Source: Acidiferrobacterales bacterium (lineage in GTDB: Bacteria > Pseudomonadota > Gammaproteobacteria > Acidiferrobacterales > SZUA-150). From it: a stretch of DNA of 51,952 nt. The stretch lies in contig CAMYII010000070.1 in NCBI GenBank assembly GCA_947258385.1, positions 1-51,952 on the forward strand. Direction: 5' to 3'. Both the position numbers and the translations under genes were made by a program. The notes under the pieces are model-generated. The model was not told the origin of the DNA, made no database searches, and worked only from the letters and a program-made list of their open reading frames with translations. This document shows, piece by piece, positions 8,903 to 17,989 of this stretch (the stretch's first letter is position 1; the number at the start of each line of letters is the position of its first letter).

Positions 8903-11097
8903 AGTGCGCTCGCCTCCTCCTCGGGCAGTTCTTCCTCGCTGATCCGGATCTGGCCTAAAAAGTTGTAATGCTCCATGCCCTCCAGCACGCCCCAGGCGTG
9001 CTTACCCTCGGCAAAGTAGATCCTCGGCCGGCCCCGCAGGCGTTCCAACTCCGGGCTGTAACTGCCGACGACCACCCCCAAGGTATTGCCGCTCAGCATC
9101 TCCTCATCATTGCCGGAGTCACCGGCCACCAGCAGGGCCTCCGGCCGCACGCTCCACTTCATGGCCAGATAGCGAATCGCCAGACCCTTGGAGGCGCGCA
9201 CCGGTAACAGGTCGAGATAGGCCTGGTGCGAATAGACTAATTTGGCGTGAAGATCGAGCTGGCGCAGATGGCGTTGGATCTTGCGCGGGCTGGGGATCTT
9301 GTCCGGATCCACATCGTAGCTGATCTTATACCAGCGCTGTTCGCTCTTGGCTTGCAGTTTCAATCCCGGGATGTCCTGCATCGCCTCACGCAACGCCTCC
9401 AGCTTCCAACGGTAGGCAATGTGCCGCTGCCAGCCGGTATCGGCGACCAGCCCCGGTCCATAATGGATCTCCGTGCCGACGCTGGTAATCAGCAGATCGG
9501 GCACCGGAATCCCCTGCTGCTTGAGCACCCTGAGCGTGCTCTCGAGACGGCGGCCGGTGGCGACACCGAAACCGACGTTCGGCGATTCGCGCAGTTTCTG
9601 CAGCAATGCCCTGGCCGCCTCCGGATCGCCGATCAGTGTCTTATCGATATCGCAGACCACGATGCGGTCCACGGCGGGCAGTCGGCTCTTGGTCGTGGGC
9701 ACCACGCCCGCCTTTGCCTTGCGCCGTTGCTTGCCAAGCACCTTGCGCACCTCGCGCAGGTATTTCTTGGTATGCGCCTCCCAGGAAAAATGCTGGGCCA
9801 CACCCCGCAGCCCGTTTTTCGACCAGCGCTGCCAGCGCGGCTTATTGCTCAAGGCGCTGAACAACGCCTCGCCCATCGCATCGGCATCCAGCGGATCGAT
9901 CAACAAACCGTTTTTGCAATGGCCCAGGATATCGCGCGGGCCCCCGTCCTCGGTGGCCACCAACGGCAAACCGCTGGCCGCGGCCTCGAGCAAGGTCAAC
10001 CCAAAGGGCTCGGTCAGCGCGGGATTGACAAACACGCCCCGGGTTCTGGCCGCCAGGCGGTAAAAGTCGGGCACGTCATTGGGCTCATGGTGTTTCGGAT
10101 AGGCGATGGAGCCGTACAGATCATAGCGGTCGATCAGGTACAGCACTTCAGACAATACATCGCGGGCGCCCTTGTCCATCGACTGGATATCGTCACGGTT
10201 GCCGGCGACGACGACCAGGTTGGCGATCTCCCGCAGCGCGGCATTCTCGCCATAGGCCCGCACCAGCGTGGGAATATTTTTGCGCGGATCGGAGCGCGAG
10301 AGCGCCAGGATCATGGGCTTACCGGGATTGTCCAGAAAGCGGCCAAGTGCGGCGGTAATGTGCGGTGTCTTTTCGTAGCGTTTGGGAGGCCGGAAGCGCG
10401 TCAGGTCCACCCCCGGCGGGATCACCACGTTGCGCCGCGGGTGGTAATTCTCGTACTGACAATATTGCTCTTCGACCTCCTGATGGGTGCTGGCTATCAC
10501 CAGTGCCGCATTGCCCAGCGCGATTTCCTCGGCCTCAATACGCTGGCTCATGTTGTACTGGGCCTCGATCGTCTCCCTGCGCACGCCGCTCTCGAGCAGG
10601 CGCTGGCGTTTGACCCGCCCGAGGGAATGCCCGGTATGAACCAACGGCACGCCGAGCAGTTGGGCGAGCCGCGCGCCGACATAGCCGGCATCGGCATAGT
10701 GGCTGTGCAGCACGTCGGGCGTACGCCCGACGCGGCGCACATGTTGGATGGCATTGTCGATGAACCCGTCGAGATGCGGCCACAACACCTCCTTGCGCAG
10801 ATACCGGCGCGGTCCGCAGGGCAGGCGCACGATATGGGCGCCCGGGGCAATCTCCTCCAACGGCTCGCCATAATCCGCATCCACCTTTGGATCGATGACC
10901 ATCTGCGTGAGCAGGTCCACGCGCTCGACATCGGGATGCGCGGCCAATGCCCGCGCGAGCTCCAGCACATATTTGATCTGCCCACCGGTATCGGCGTCGC
11001 GTCCCAGCTCGAGATTATGCCCGCGCATCAGGCCATGGACGCTGATCAGGACAAAATACAGCCCCTCGCGCTCGCGGGATGGCTTGGTTGCAGACAC
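8899..11097 (-). CDS. sps: Sucrose-phosphate synthase with C-terminal phosphatase domain
   Basis: Two-domain enzyme making sucrose from UDP-glucose and fructose 6-phosphate. GT4 part: [20 protein letters not shown] near the start, [17 protein letters not shown] (donor site) and [23 protein letters not shown] part follows, with motif I DIDKT and motif [12 protein letters not shown] both intact, so sucrose 6-phosphate is probably dephosphorylated by the same chain. Start choice: the open frame extends to 11217 but would overlap frk by 89 bases; GTG 11097 has AAAGG five bases upstream and leaves 12 residues before GLYFVLIS, as in homologues; GTG 11118 is an alternative. It lies between frk and sus. 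Confidence 0.94.
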   Translation of the reverse strand: MSATKPSREREGLYFVLISVHGLMRGHNLELGRDADTGGQIKYVLELARALAAHPDVERVDLLTQMVIDPKVDADYGEPLEEIAPGAHIVRLPCGPRRYLRKEVLWPHLDGFIDNAIQHVRRVGRTPDVLHSHYADAGYVGARLAQLLGVPLVHTGHSLGRVKRQRLLESGVRRETIEAQYNMSQRIEAEEIALGNAALVIASTHQEVEEQYCQYENYHPRRNVVIPPGVDLTRFRPPKRYEKTPHITAALGRFLDNPGKPMILALSRSDPRKNIPTLVRAYGENAALREIANLVVVAGNRDDIQSMDKGARDVLSEVLYLIDRYDLYGSIAYPKHHEPNDVPDFYRLAARTRGVFVNPALTEPFGLTLLEAAASGLPLVATEDGGPRDILGHCKNGLLIDPLDADAMGEALFSALSNKPRWQRWSKNGLRGVAQHFSWEAHTKKYLREVRKVLGKQRRKAKAGVVPTTKSRLPAVDRIVVCDIDKTLIGDPEAARALLQKLRESPNVGFGVATGRRLESTLRVLKQQGIPVPDLLITSVGTEIHYGPGLVADTGWQRHIAYRWKLEALREAMQDIPGLKLQAKSEQRWYKISYDVDPDKIPSPRKIQRHLRQLDLHAKLVYSHQAYLDLLPVRASKGLAIRYLAMKWSVRPEALLVAGDSGNDEEMLSGNTLGVVVGSYSPELERLRGRPRIYFAEGKHAWGVLEGMEHYNFLGQIRISEEELPEEEASAL

Positions 11098-11128
11098 CGA
11101 TGCCTTTGTTGCAGTCACCTTCTTCTTG

Positions 11129-12037
11129 TCACTCGTGCTGCCAGCGTTGCAAGTGGCTGCTGTAAAGGTTTCGGTCCGTGGTTGTGGCGCCGCGAATCCG
11201 GCAGATCGCCGCGGCAAACTCCAGCGCGCGTTGCAACGTCTGGCCTAGCGGCCAGTCATGGATCAGGCCCAGTATGACGACCGAACTGAAGGCATCGCCG
11301 GCGCCGACCGTATCGACCAGCACATCGACAGTCACCGGGCTGCCCTGCATGAGATCATCGGCCGTGGTAATAAAAGCGCCGCCGGCCCCGCGGGTCACCA
11401 CCAGCATCGCCAGACCATAGTGCGCCCGCATCGATTGCGCCACGCCGATCTGATCGGTCCGGGTCCCGCCGCTGAGCACCACGAGCTCCTCGTCATTGAG
11501 TTTTACCCAACGCGCCCCTTGCAGGATCACTTTGACCGACTGCTCATCCCACCAGGGCGCGCGCAGATTGATATCCACGAACGTCGGCAGGCCGGCCGCA
11601 CGCAGCCGCTCGAGTGCCTGACGCGAACCTGGCGCGCGTGCGATCAAGGATCCGTGATAGAGCAACGCACTGTCGTCACCGATGTGGCCCAAGGCGGCGT
11701 CGGCGTCGATATGATCGTAGGCCTGGTCGGGCACGATATCGAAACTGTGGCCTTTGCCCTGTAATTGGATCTGCACCACACCCGTGGGTCGGGTGCTGTC
11801 TCGCTGCACCCCTGCGAGGTCCATACCCCAGCCGGTCATGGCATCGAGTACCTGCTCAGCGCGCGCGTCGCTGCCCACACGGCTGATGAACAGGGGTGTA
11901 AGGCCGAACCCCTGCAGGTGCCAGGCAACGTTGAAAGGTGCACCGCCCAGCACGGCGGTACCATCCGGAAACGTATCGAACAAGGCCTCGCCAAAGATGA
12001 TTGCTCGAGCGGGGTTTATCATCGCGGAATCATTCAC
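11129..12037 (-). CDS. Fructokinase, PfkB family
   Basis: Ribokinase-fold sugar kinase, phosphorylating the fructose released by sucrose synthase. Seen: FGEALFDTFPDG at the N-terminus, GGAPFNVAWHL (first PfkB signature), and DTVGAGDAFSS (second signature with the catalytic Asp in GAGD). About 302 residues, normal for the family. The start is uncertain: GTG 12037 directly abuts an AAGAG tract, while ATG 12022 has poor spacing. Promoter-proximal gene of the frk-sps-sus operon; its stop lies about 10-30 bases before the likely sps start. Divergent from the RES-Xre operon across a 240-base gap. Confidence 0.93.
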   Translation of the reverse strand: MNDSAMINPARAIIFGEALFDTFPDGTAVLGGAPFNVAWHLQGFGLTPLFISRVGSDARAEQVLDAMTGWGMDLAGVQRDSTRPTGVVQIQLQGKGHSFDIVPDQAYDHIDADAALGHIGDDSALLYHGSLIARAPGSRQALERLRAAGLPTFVDINLRAPWWDEQSVKVILQGARWVKLNDEELVVLSGGTRTDQIGVAQSMRAHYGLAMLVVTRGAGGAFITTADDLMQGSPVTVDVLVDTVGAGDAFSSVVILGLIHDWPLGQTLQRALEFAAAICRIRGATTTDRNLYSSHLQRWQHE

Positions 12038-12218
12038 CTCTTATCGTCTTTGTCGTTCTCCGCATCCGGTTCCGCCTTGATTTGACAGTAGGAGATAGCC
12101 GCATAATTCTAGTAACGTACAAAGGGTAACAATATGCCAGACAAACGCCAAATCGCCTGCCGGCGGGCAACGAGGCCGGCGAGCCGCCTCTGCGTGCTCA
12201 ATGCGGATGCAACGGGGC

Positions 12219-12256
12219 TTGAAAATATACGTTTTTTTTGGTACACTTTCTGTACC
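12219..12256 (+). promoter_or_regulatory. Promoter with palindromic operator of the RES-Xre operon
   Basis: A -35 TTGAAA (12219-12224), 17-base spacer including a run of eight T, and -10 TACACT (12242-12247). A perfect inverted repeat GGTACA-N5-TGTACC (12240-12256) covers the -10 hexamer. The next gene encodes an Xre-type antitoxin, so autorepression by binding this palindrome is the natural reading (inference). Confidence 0.65.
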
Positions 12257-12278
12257 GATTCGAACAGTGGGGTGAGAG

Positions 12279-12698
12279 ATGGCGATCCAACCTGTTTACC
12301 ACGACGACAGTTCCAAACTGCCGGATTTCCGCAACCGCGAGGGACGCGCCGCGCTGAGCAAGATGGTCACCCAGCTTTTCGACCATTGGGGGCTGTCCAC
12401 CGCCGACCAGGCGGCGCTGCTGGGGCTATCGCCCGGCTCCCGCTCCACCCTCAACCGCTATCGCAAGGGCGCCCCCCTGTCCGACCATCAGGACTTGCTT
12501 GACCGCGTGAGCCACCTGCTGGGTATCCACAAGTCGCTGCGCATTATTTTCCCGCATAACCGCGAGCTCGCCTACCGCTGGATCACGACGCCGAATTTGC
12601 GTTTCGACGGCAAGACCCCGCTTGCCATCATGCTCGAAAAAGGCTTTGTGGGTTTACTGATGGTACGGCGCTATCTCGATTTCGAGCGGGGCCGCTAA
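12279..12698 (+). CDS. Xre/MbcA/ParS-type antitoxin
   Basis: 139-residue antitoxin of the RES-Xre class. The N-terminal half is a helix-turn-helix region (LSKMVTQLFDHWGLSTADQA to LLGLSPGSRSTLNRYRKG); the C-terminal half has the toxin-binding DUF2384 features, with WITTPNLRFDGKTPLAIM, a version of the usual WLxTPNxxFxGxxPLxLL motif. ATG is preceded by GGGGTGAG. The stop codon abuts the GTG start of the toxin, so the pair is translationally linked. Expected to neutralise the RES toxin and repress its own promoter. Confidence 0.92.
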   Translation: MAIQPVYHDDSSKLPDFRNREGRAALSKMVTQLFDHWGLSTADQAALLGLSPGSRSTLNRYRKGAPLSDHQDLLDRVSHLLGIHKSLRIIFPHNRELAYRWITTPNLRFDGKTPLAIMLEKGFVGLLMVRRYLDFERGR

Positions 12699-13397
12699 GT
12701 GTTCCCGGGGCTGCTCGATACGCTGGCGGACTTTGACGATGACCTCTACCGCAATATTAAATCCATCCGCGAACCGCAGGACCTGTTCGATGATCTGACC
12801 GATAAAGCCGGTGAGACCGCCTATGCCGCCGCGTCTGAGGCCAGCACCAGCCCGGCGAGTACCGCGCCCTTGCTGACACGCCCTTTCGACTACGGCACCG
12901 CGATCACCTTCCCTTTCGACCCCGGCAACTGGCATGAGACCCGTTACAGCGACGGCACCCGGTACGCCGTCTGGTATGGGGCATTGGCCCTGGAAACCAC
13001 CGTGCACGAGACCGTTTACCACTGGGTGCGGTTCGTGCGCGACAGCTTTCCCGGTTACGAGCAGGAAATCAACGCCGAACGCCGCGTCTTCCTCGTGCAC
13101 GGCCGCGCCCTGTTGGTGGATCTGCGCCGCAAACACCGGGAATTTCCCCAGCTCATCGACCCGGACAGTTACGCCTTCACCCACGAGGTGGGACGTTACC
13201 TGAACGAACAACACGTCAACGGGCTGCTGGTAAAATCCGCCCGCTGCGACGGCATTAATGGCGATATCTTCACACCGGACGTGCTGTCCAATCCGCGCGA
13301 CCAGTGTTACCTCACCTACCGCTGGACGCCCGCGGACGACAAGGTGTACGTCGAACGCAAACCGGGAAAGGTGTGGCTGACGTTGACCGCGCATTAG
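12699..13397 (+). CDS. RES-domain toxin (NAD+-degrading type)
   Basis: 232-residue toxin with the RES fold related to ADP-ribosyltransferases; characterised members deplete NAD+. The Arg-Glu-Ser core is visible as ETRYSDGTRYAVWYGAL (Arg), ALETTVHETVYHW (Glu) and, further on, the segment around LVKSARCDG (Ser). An N-terminal stretch of about 65 residues rich in Asp, Ala and Ser precedes the domain. GTG start immediately after the antitoxin stop. The reading frame is intact with no sign of decay. It converges with the amidase gene, 32 bases away. Confidence 0.9.
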   Translation: MFPGLLDTLADFDDDLYRNIKSIREPQDLFDDLTDKAGETAYAAASEASTSPASTAPLLTRPFDYGTAITFPFDPGNWHETRYSDGTRYAVWYGALALETTVHETVYHWVRFVRDSFPGYEQEINAERRVFLVHGRALLVDLRRKHREFPQLIDPDSYAFTHEVGRYLNEQHVNGLLVKSARCDGINGDIFTPDVLSNPRDQCYLTYRWTPADDKVYVERKPGKVWLTLTAH

Positions 13398-13429
13398 CCC
13401 CGGCCAATGCCGAGGCAATTCCCGCTTCC

Positions 13430-14437
13430 TTAGGCTTGGCGCGCCTGCAACGCCTGCAATACCGCCGCCTCGGTCTGGGGTCCCCAGATCCCGTCGGCAA
13501 CGAGCGCGTGCTCGGACTGAAAACGGATCAATGCCTCTTTCGACTGCGCGCCCCACAGGCCGTCCACCACACCCGTGTAATAACCGAGCGCCTTGAGCGC
13601 CTCCTGCCTCCCCTCCACGGTCGTGAAATCGTAGGCAGGTACCGGGCTGAGCGCGCGTAATGCCGTTTTGACCGCCGCCTCGGTCGCCGTCCCCCAGACG
13701 CCGTCGGCAACCAGCCCATGATCTGACTGAAAGCGCATCAAGGCCCCTTTTGACTCCGGACCCCATAAACCATCGACCGCGCCCGTGTAATAACCGAGCG
13801 CCTTGAGCGCCTCCTGCCTGCCCTGGACGTTGGTGAGCTCGTAACCCGGTACGGGGGCATTGCTGCGGATGGCCGCGACCATGGTCTCCAGCGCCGCGCC
13901 CGGGCAGGCGGGTTTGCCGAGCAGGTAGTGGCCGTAGAGCGCATCGTCATGCCACTGCCAGATGTCTTTGCAGACATGCCACAGCGCGAGGCCCGCCAGC
14001 ATCTGCAGGTAAGTCGGCTGGCCGGCGGAGGGATCGTCGAGATGCGGGCCGTCGAACAGGCCCTCGTACATGACCGAGACGAACTCGGCGTTTTCGTTAC
14101 CGGGTCTCTTTGCGTAGCCCTGTGACCAGACCGCCTTGTTGAAATCGTTGCACAACACAATCTGGCCGTTTCGCCGGATCGCCCAGGTATAGGCGATACT
14201 CTCCACCCCCCCGGGGTACAGATGCGAATTCGCGCCAGTATGGTAGCGGGCCACGGCCTCGACCGAGCCCCAGCTCAGCGCCTGGTGCCACACCAGGCCC
14301 CGCAGCGCTTCCGGATCGCGGCCCGGCCATTGCAGTCCGTTGGGGTTGGTCGCAAGATGGCCGCGGCCATCGAGGACGTCAGGGATTTCCAGGCCCTGGA
14401 TCGCAGGCACCAATTGTTGCATTACCCTGGTTTCCAT
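13430..14437 (-). CDS. N-acetylmuramoyl-L-alanine amidase with two PG-binding repeats
   Basis: Type-2 amidase/PGRP fold domain (about 1-190) cutting the MurNAc-L-Ala bond. Candidate zinc ligands are the His in LVWHQALSW, the His in LYGHYLLGK and the Cys in KPACPG, with the preceding Lys as the T7-lysozyme-type catalytic residue. Two near-identical peptidoglycan-binding domains follow (about 205-262 and 275-332), each with EALKALGYYTG and DGLWG. There is no obvious signal peptide, so export would need a holin or other route, or the protein acts after lysis. The last repeat ends at the C-terminus. It lies 161 bases downstream of the protease/exported-protein pair on the same strand. Confidence 0.88.
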   Translation of the reverse strand: METRVMQQLVPAIQGLEIPDVLDGRGHLATNPNGLQWPGRDPEALRGLVWHQALSWGSVEAVARYHTGANSHLYPGGVESIAYTWAIRRNGQIVLCNDFNKAVWSQGYAKRPGNENAEFVSVMYEGLFDGPHLDDPSAGQPTYLQMLAGLALWHVCKDIWQWHDDALYGHYLLGKPACPGAALETMVAAIRSNAPVPGYELTNVQGRQEALKALGYYTGAVDGLWGPESKGALMRFQSDHGLVADGVWGTATEAAVKTALRALSPVPAYDFTTVEGRQEALKALGYYTGVVDGLWGAQSKEALIRFQSEHALVADGIWGPQTEAAVLQALQARQA

Positions 14438-14598
14438 GACATTCCCTTGCTCGTGTCCCGGCTGTTCTCGCTTGGGACGATGTGTTCACTGCCAATCCAA
14501 CAGCAAACGTTGATTGGCCCAGCCGTCTCGCAGGCGGGAGACGCAACGAGACAGCACCATGTGCCCATGGAGCGCGGCGCAGTTAGCACCTAGATCCC

Positions 14599-14892
14599 TT
14601 ACTGTGCCCGCACCTGCCCGACGACTTGCACGATGACCGGGTAGCCCTCGATATCCTCGGGGATAACCTTGGGTGCGAGCGCCTCCTTGCTCTCCTTGAT
14701 CCCTACGATAATGGCCGGCCTGCCCGTGGCATCCTTACCGATACCCACGGACACGACACCGGGTCTTGCCAGCAGCCGCGCCTCATAGCGGGCCTTGACC
14801 TCTTCAATCGGGCCGGCCATACGCTCTTGCCCCATCGCGGTCAGGGTCCACGCCATGATTGCCAATGCCAGCACGCCACGGGCTGTTTTCAT
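14599..14892 (-). CDS. Small exported protein, paralogous to protease N-terminus
   Basis: 97 residues: a signal peptide (MKTARGVLALAIMAWTLTAMG), then a short domain with ARLLARPGVVSVGIGKD and AIIVGIKESKEAL. The same pattern, KLLARANVVATGIGYK with a following CVVCSVAKKRPL strand, forms the N-terminus of the serine protease encoded just upstream. Its ATG overlaps the protease stop (ATGA at 14889-14892), so synthesis is coupled. No known function; an exported regulator or inhibitor-like partner of the protease is a reasonable guess only. Confidence 0.8.
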   Translation of the reverse strand: MKTARGVLALAIMAWTLTAMGQERMAGPIEEVKARYEARLLARPGVVSVGIGKDATGRPAIIVGIKESKEALAPKVIPEDIEGYPVIVQVVGQVRAQ

Positions 14893-15887
14893 AAAGTAAG
14901 GTCAAGTATGGAGAAAACATTTTCAATACGATTAATAATAGTACTGTTATCGCTGCCCGCAAACAATAAACCCACGAGTTGATTGCTCTGATCGAGCACT
15001 GCCGAGCCGCTATCGCCGCCCTGGCTCATGGCGCCGGCCATTAGCTGATCGGTGAACAGCGCCAGGCGGCCGGCGCCGTATTGCACGTTCACCGTGACAT
15101 TAACCTGCAGGATTTCGCCCTCGGTGAAACCGGTGGTGCGGCCGCTCTTTTTCACCGCCGTCCCGAGCTCCGCTTGGGCCAGGCCCTGAATCCGGCCGAT
15201 ATTGAGGATATCATCCGTCACGTCCTCGTCCCTCAGGGGCGAGGCGATGGCGGCATCGACCAGGTTCGTGGTCGCCTGGCGTCTGACCGCCTGCAGCCGG
15301 GTCTGGCTGCCCAGCATGGCGGCGATGGCATTGCCCGCCTGCACGACCGCGCGTGCGATATTGCACTCGCTCGGAAGATCGGGAAATTCAATCGGAACGA
15401 ACTCGCGCAGCACCGCGATCTGGTCATCGGGCAGCTGGCCGCCGTCGTGCGGCCCGGGTTGAAGGATCGGATCGCCAATAGCGGCCGCGTTGCTGTTGGC
15501 CAGCACATGGTTATTGGACAGGATCACGCGCTCGCCGCCCTTGCGGACCACGCAACCCAGCGTGCCCGCGGTGATGTCACGATGGCCGATACTGACACCC
15601 CCCGGGGCCGGTCGGTGGCGCGCCGTAGGGTCCTGGAAGGCACGGATCGGGCCGGTCTCGACCACATCGGTCGGCAGTCCGTCTAACTTCTGCGGCACCA
15701 GGTCCCGGGGGGACAGCTCCGCCAAAGGCCTTTTCTTGGCCACTGAGCAGACGACGCACAGCTCGTCCGTGCGTTTCCCTGCCGTGACTTTATAGCCAAT
15801 ACCGGTGGCCACGACATTGGCCCTGGCCAAGAGTTTTTCCTGATGCTGTCGCAGCGCAAGTCGCGTGTTTTCAAACGCTTCGGTCAT
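14889..15887 (-). CDS. Trypsin-like (chymotrypsin-fold) serine protease
   Basis: 332 residues. An N-terminal domain (about 10-75) with the LLARANVVATGIGYK motif precedes a chymotrypsin-fold domain. The catalytic triad is readable: His in ILSNNHVLANSN, Asp in NLVDAAIASP, Ser in SQGGDSGSAVLD. No signal peptide or membrane segment was seen. The layout is that of NAL1-like and related bacterial proteases of unknown substrate. I start at ATG 15887, which has GGAG seven bases upstream; the frame stays open to 15962. Coupled to the small exported paralogue of its own N-terminal domain. Confidence 0.87.
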   Translation of the reverse strand: MTEAFENTRLALRQHQEKLLARANVVATGIGYKVTAGKRTDELCVVCSVAKKRPLAELSPRDLVPQKLDGLPTDVVETGPIRAFQDPTARHRPAPGGVSIGHRDITAGTLGCVVRKGGERVILSNNHVLANSNAAAIGDPILQPGPHDGGQLPDDQIAVLREFVPIEFPDLPSECNIARAVVQAGNAIAAMLGSQTRLQAVRRQATTNLVDAAIASPLRDEDVTDDILNIGRIQGLAQAELGTAVKKSGRTTGFTEGEILQVNVTVNVQYGAGRLALFTDQLMAGAMSQGGDSGSAVLDQSNQLVGLLFAGSDNSTIINRIENVFSILDLTL

Positions 15888-16181
15888 ACCAATCTCCTTC
15901 CATGGTGTATCAAGATTCTCGTCCTGTATCTTCCCAGGCTTGTACCGCCGCTTCATCCGCATTCAGGAAAAACGGCACGAGGGGTCCGATTATCGGTGCC
16001 GGCGACCCTAACAATCTTAACCCTGCTGCCGGCAAATTCTCTTATTCTTCTGTCCGAGTAAGCGTGCCCGTTTCAACTGGCAGCTGATTTTATACCGCAG
16101 AAAGCAGGAATCCGCTATAGTGATGTTTTACGGGGGCCAGGTTTCCAGAACCGCTGGTCGTCGAGACCTTGGAAGATGAAT

Positions 16182-16493
16182 ATGCATGAAACACCCGCCC
16201 CGGCCGGACAGGCAGAGCCTCCCGTGCCGCGGATCCAACGCTACCTGGGCTCACCGTTGGTGCAACGCCTGATTTGGGTGCTGTTTGCGGTCTTTTTCTA
16301 TTACGCGGGCCTGGCCTTCACCACCTGGCTGCTGCAACCCGACGCATTCCAAGGCGGCTACCAATGGATATTGGTCGTGGTGTTCCCGCTGCTGGTACCC
16401 GCCTTTTTCATCGTCAACCGACGCCTTGGCTGTGCCAGCGGCCACTGCGCGGGCGGACAATGCGAGCTCACACCCGAAGCCCAGCATAAGTAA
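16182..16493 (+). CDS. Small two-TM membrane protein with Cys-rich tail
   Basis: 103 residues, function unknown. Pro-rich N-terminus, two membrane segments (about 33-52 and 64-83), and a short tail containing CASGHCAGGQC, that is C-X4-C-X4-C with a histidine, which could bind a metal or iron-sulfur cofactor (inference). ATG 16182 is favoured over 16176 because GGAAG lies six bases upstream. Nothing in the neighbourhood indicates a pathway. Confidence 0.7.
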   Translation: MHETPAPAGQAEPPVPRIQRYLGSPLVQRLIWVLFAVFFYYAGLAFTTWLLQPDAFQGGYQWILVVVFPLLVPAFFIVNRRLGCASGHCAGGQCELTPEAQHK

Positions 16494-16657
16494 GTACCCC
16501 TATTCCCAGCGACCGCCGGGATTCTAGGCATCCGGATCACTTGATCACCGGAACGGCTTGACGGATGGGGGTTGATTGGACCCACCCGCCGGCATAGTCG
16601 AGCGGACCGCTGTCGATGATTTTCCCTATTTTCCGCTGGCCTGGTGCAACACTGGGG

Positions 16658-16888
16658 CTAAGCCTCCCACTCCTCCAGGGGTGAGGACGGCTGGTTTTTC
16701 GCCTTCATGAGACCCTCGGCGGTCTTCTTGTCCTTGGCGAAGACCATGCGGACGCTGTCTGTGTCGTCCGGTTCTTGTGACTTGCGTATGTCACGGCAAA
16801 GATCCTTGGCCGGCTTGAACTTGTCAAACACCTCGACCTCTGTCAGCGTGTTGCGATCGGCGGATACCCTGTAGACGAAATACGGCAT
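16658..16888 (-). CDS. Conserved hypothetical protein, 76 aa
   Basis: Small charged soluble protein starting MPYFVYRVSADRNTLTEVE and ending SSPLEEWEA, with RMVFAKDKKTAEGLMKAK in the middle. The alternation suggests a compact alpha/beta fold. The start is supported by AGGGAA upstream. I recognise it only as the kind of short protein conserved among gammaproteobacteria; no function is proposed. Confidence 0.7.
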   Translation of the reverse strand: MPYFVYRVSADRNTLTEVEVFDKFKPAKDLCRDIRKSQEPDDTDSVRMVFAKDKKTAEGLMKAKNQPSSPLEEWEA

Positions 16889-17079
16889 GGCACAAATTCC
16901 CTAAAAACCCGATAAATGGATCCAAAAAAACGGCCGCTATACTACCAGCCCGGCGCCGGAACAACCAAGCCCAGGCCAATTATAAGACCTTTGACTTAGA
17001 GGGGACATGGCGCTGCGTTCCGGCGGCGATTCAGCCCTGAATTTCGTTATACTGCCCTGCCTTGAGCAAACTCCGACCG

Positions 17080-17967
17080 ATGGCCAAACGCAAACCGCTT
17101 TATCTCATCGACGCCAGCGTTTATATCTTCCGCGCCTATTTCTCGCTGCCGGAAACGATGGTCGACGCCGCCGGCAAGCCAGTGAATGCCGTGTATGGCT
17201 TTGCCGGATTTCTCAACAAGCTGATCGCTCTCAGCAATGGCAATCATTTTGCTGTCGCCTTTGATGAAAGCCTCACCAGTTCCTTTCGTAACGATTTCTA
17301 CCCCGACTACAAGGCCAACCGCGAGTTGCCTCCGGCGGAGCTGGAGGCGCAGCTCAAATCCTGCCAGGAACTGACCCGCGTCCTCGGTCTGGCGAGCTTC
17401 GTCAGTAACCGCTACGAAGCCGATGATCTGATCGGGACCGTGGCGGCGAAGATGCGCCCCAAGGGGTTCAGGATGGTATTCGTCTCCGGTGACAAGGATC
17501 TCGCGCAGTTATTGCGCGGCGGCGATGTGTTCTGGGACTTCGCGCGCGATGAAAGGCTCACGGCGGCCGGTATCAAGGACCGTTTCGGCGTCAAGCCGGA
17601 ACAGATCGTCGACCTGCTGGCGCTGGCGGGTGACAGTGTCGACAACATCCCGGGCGTCCCGGGCATCGGCCCCAAGACCGCCGGCGAGCTGCTGCGGCGG
17701 TTCGGCTCGCTGGATGGGATTTACGGCGGGCTCGCGAAAATACACGCTCTTGGTCTTCGCGGCGCGCGCCGCATCCAACAGTTGCTGCAGGACCACAGAG
17801 AACAGGCCTATCTCTCGCAACGGCTGGCGCGCATCGCCGACAACGCCCCGATCCGATGCCCGGCCAGCGTGCTTGCACGCAAACCGCCAAAAGCGAAGCA
17901 GCTGGCGGACTTGTGCGATCGCCTCAATTTCGGGAGCCATCTGCGCACGCGGCTCGCCGGCTTGTGA
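17080..17967 (+). CDS. Stand-alone Pol I-like 5'-3' exonuclease
   Basis: 295 residues matching the N-terminal 5' nuclease domain of DNA polymerase I, without polymerase parts. Acidic metal sites are visible in LIDASVYIFRAYF, YEADDLIGT and SGDKDLAQL; the helix-three-turn module GDSVDNIPGVPGIGPKTA is intact. Expected to remove flaps or RNA primers. E. coli Xni (about 250 residues) is the nearest familiar analogue, but this protein keeps more of the Pol I-type acidic residues. ATG 17080 is preferred to a TTG at 17062. It converges with an ABC exporter. Confidence 0.9.
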   Translation: MAKRKPLYLIDASVYIFRAYFSLPETMVDAAGKPVNAVYGFAGFLNKLIALSNGNHFAVAFDESLTSSFRNDFYPDYKANRELPPAELEAQLKSCQELTRVLGLASFVSNRYEADDLIGTVAAKMRPKGFRMVFVSGDKDLAQLLRGGDVFWDFARDERLTAAGIKDRFGVKPEQIVDLLALAGDSVDNIPGVPGIGPKTAGELLRRFGSLDGIYGGLAKIHALGLRGARRIQQLLQDHREQAYLSQRLARIADNAPIRCPASVLARKPPKAKQLADLCDRLNFGSHLRTRLAGL

Positions 17968-17989
17968 TCGCCGCAATCGCAGCGCGGGC

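Noticed and set aside
9247-11277. A 676-codon open frame on the plus strand
   Set aside because: Antisense to sps, whose domains and motifs are unambiguous; the frame lacks any recognisable domain and arises from GC-rich third-position bias. The same applies to 605-1558, 7244-8011, 32884-34077 and 39428-40375.
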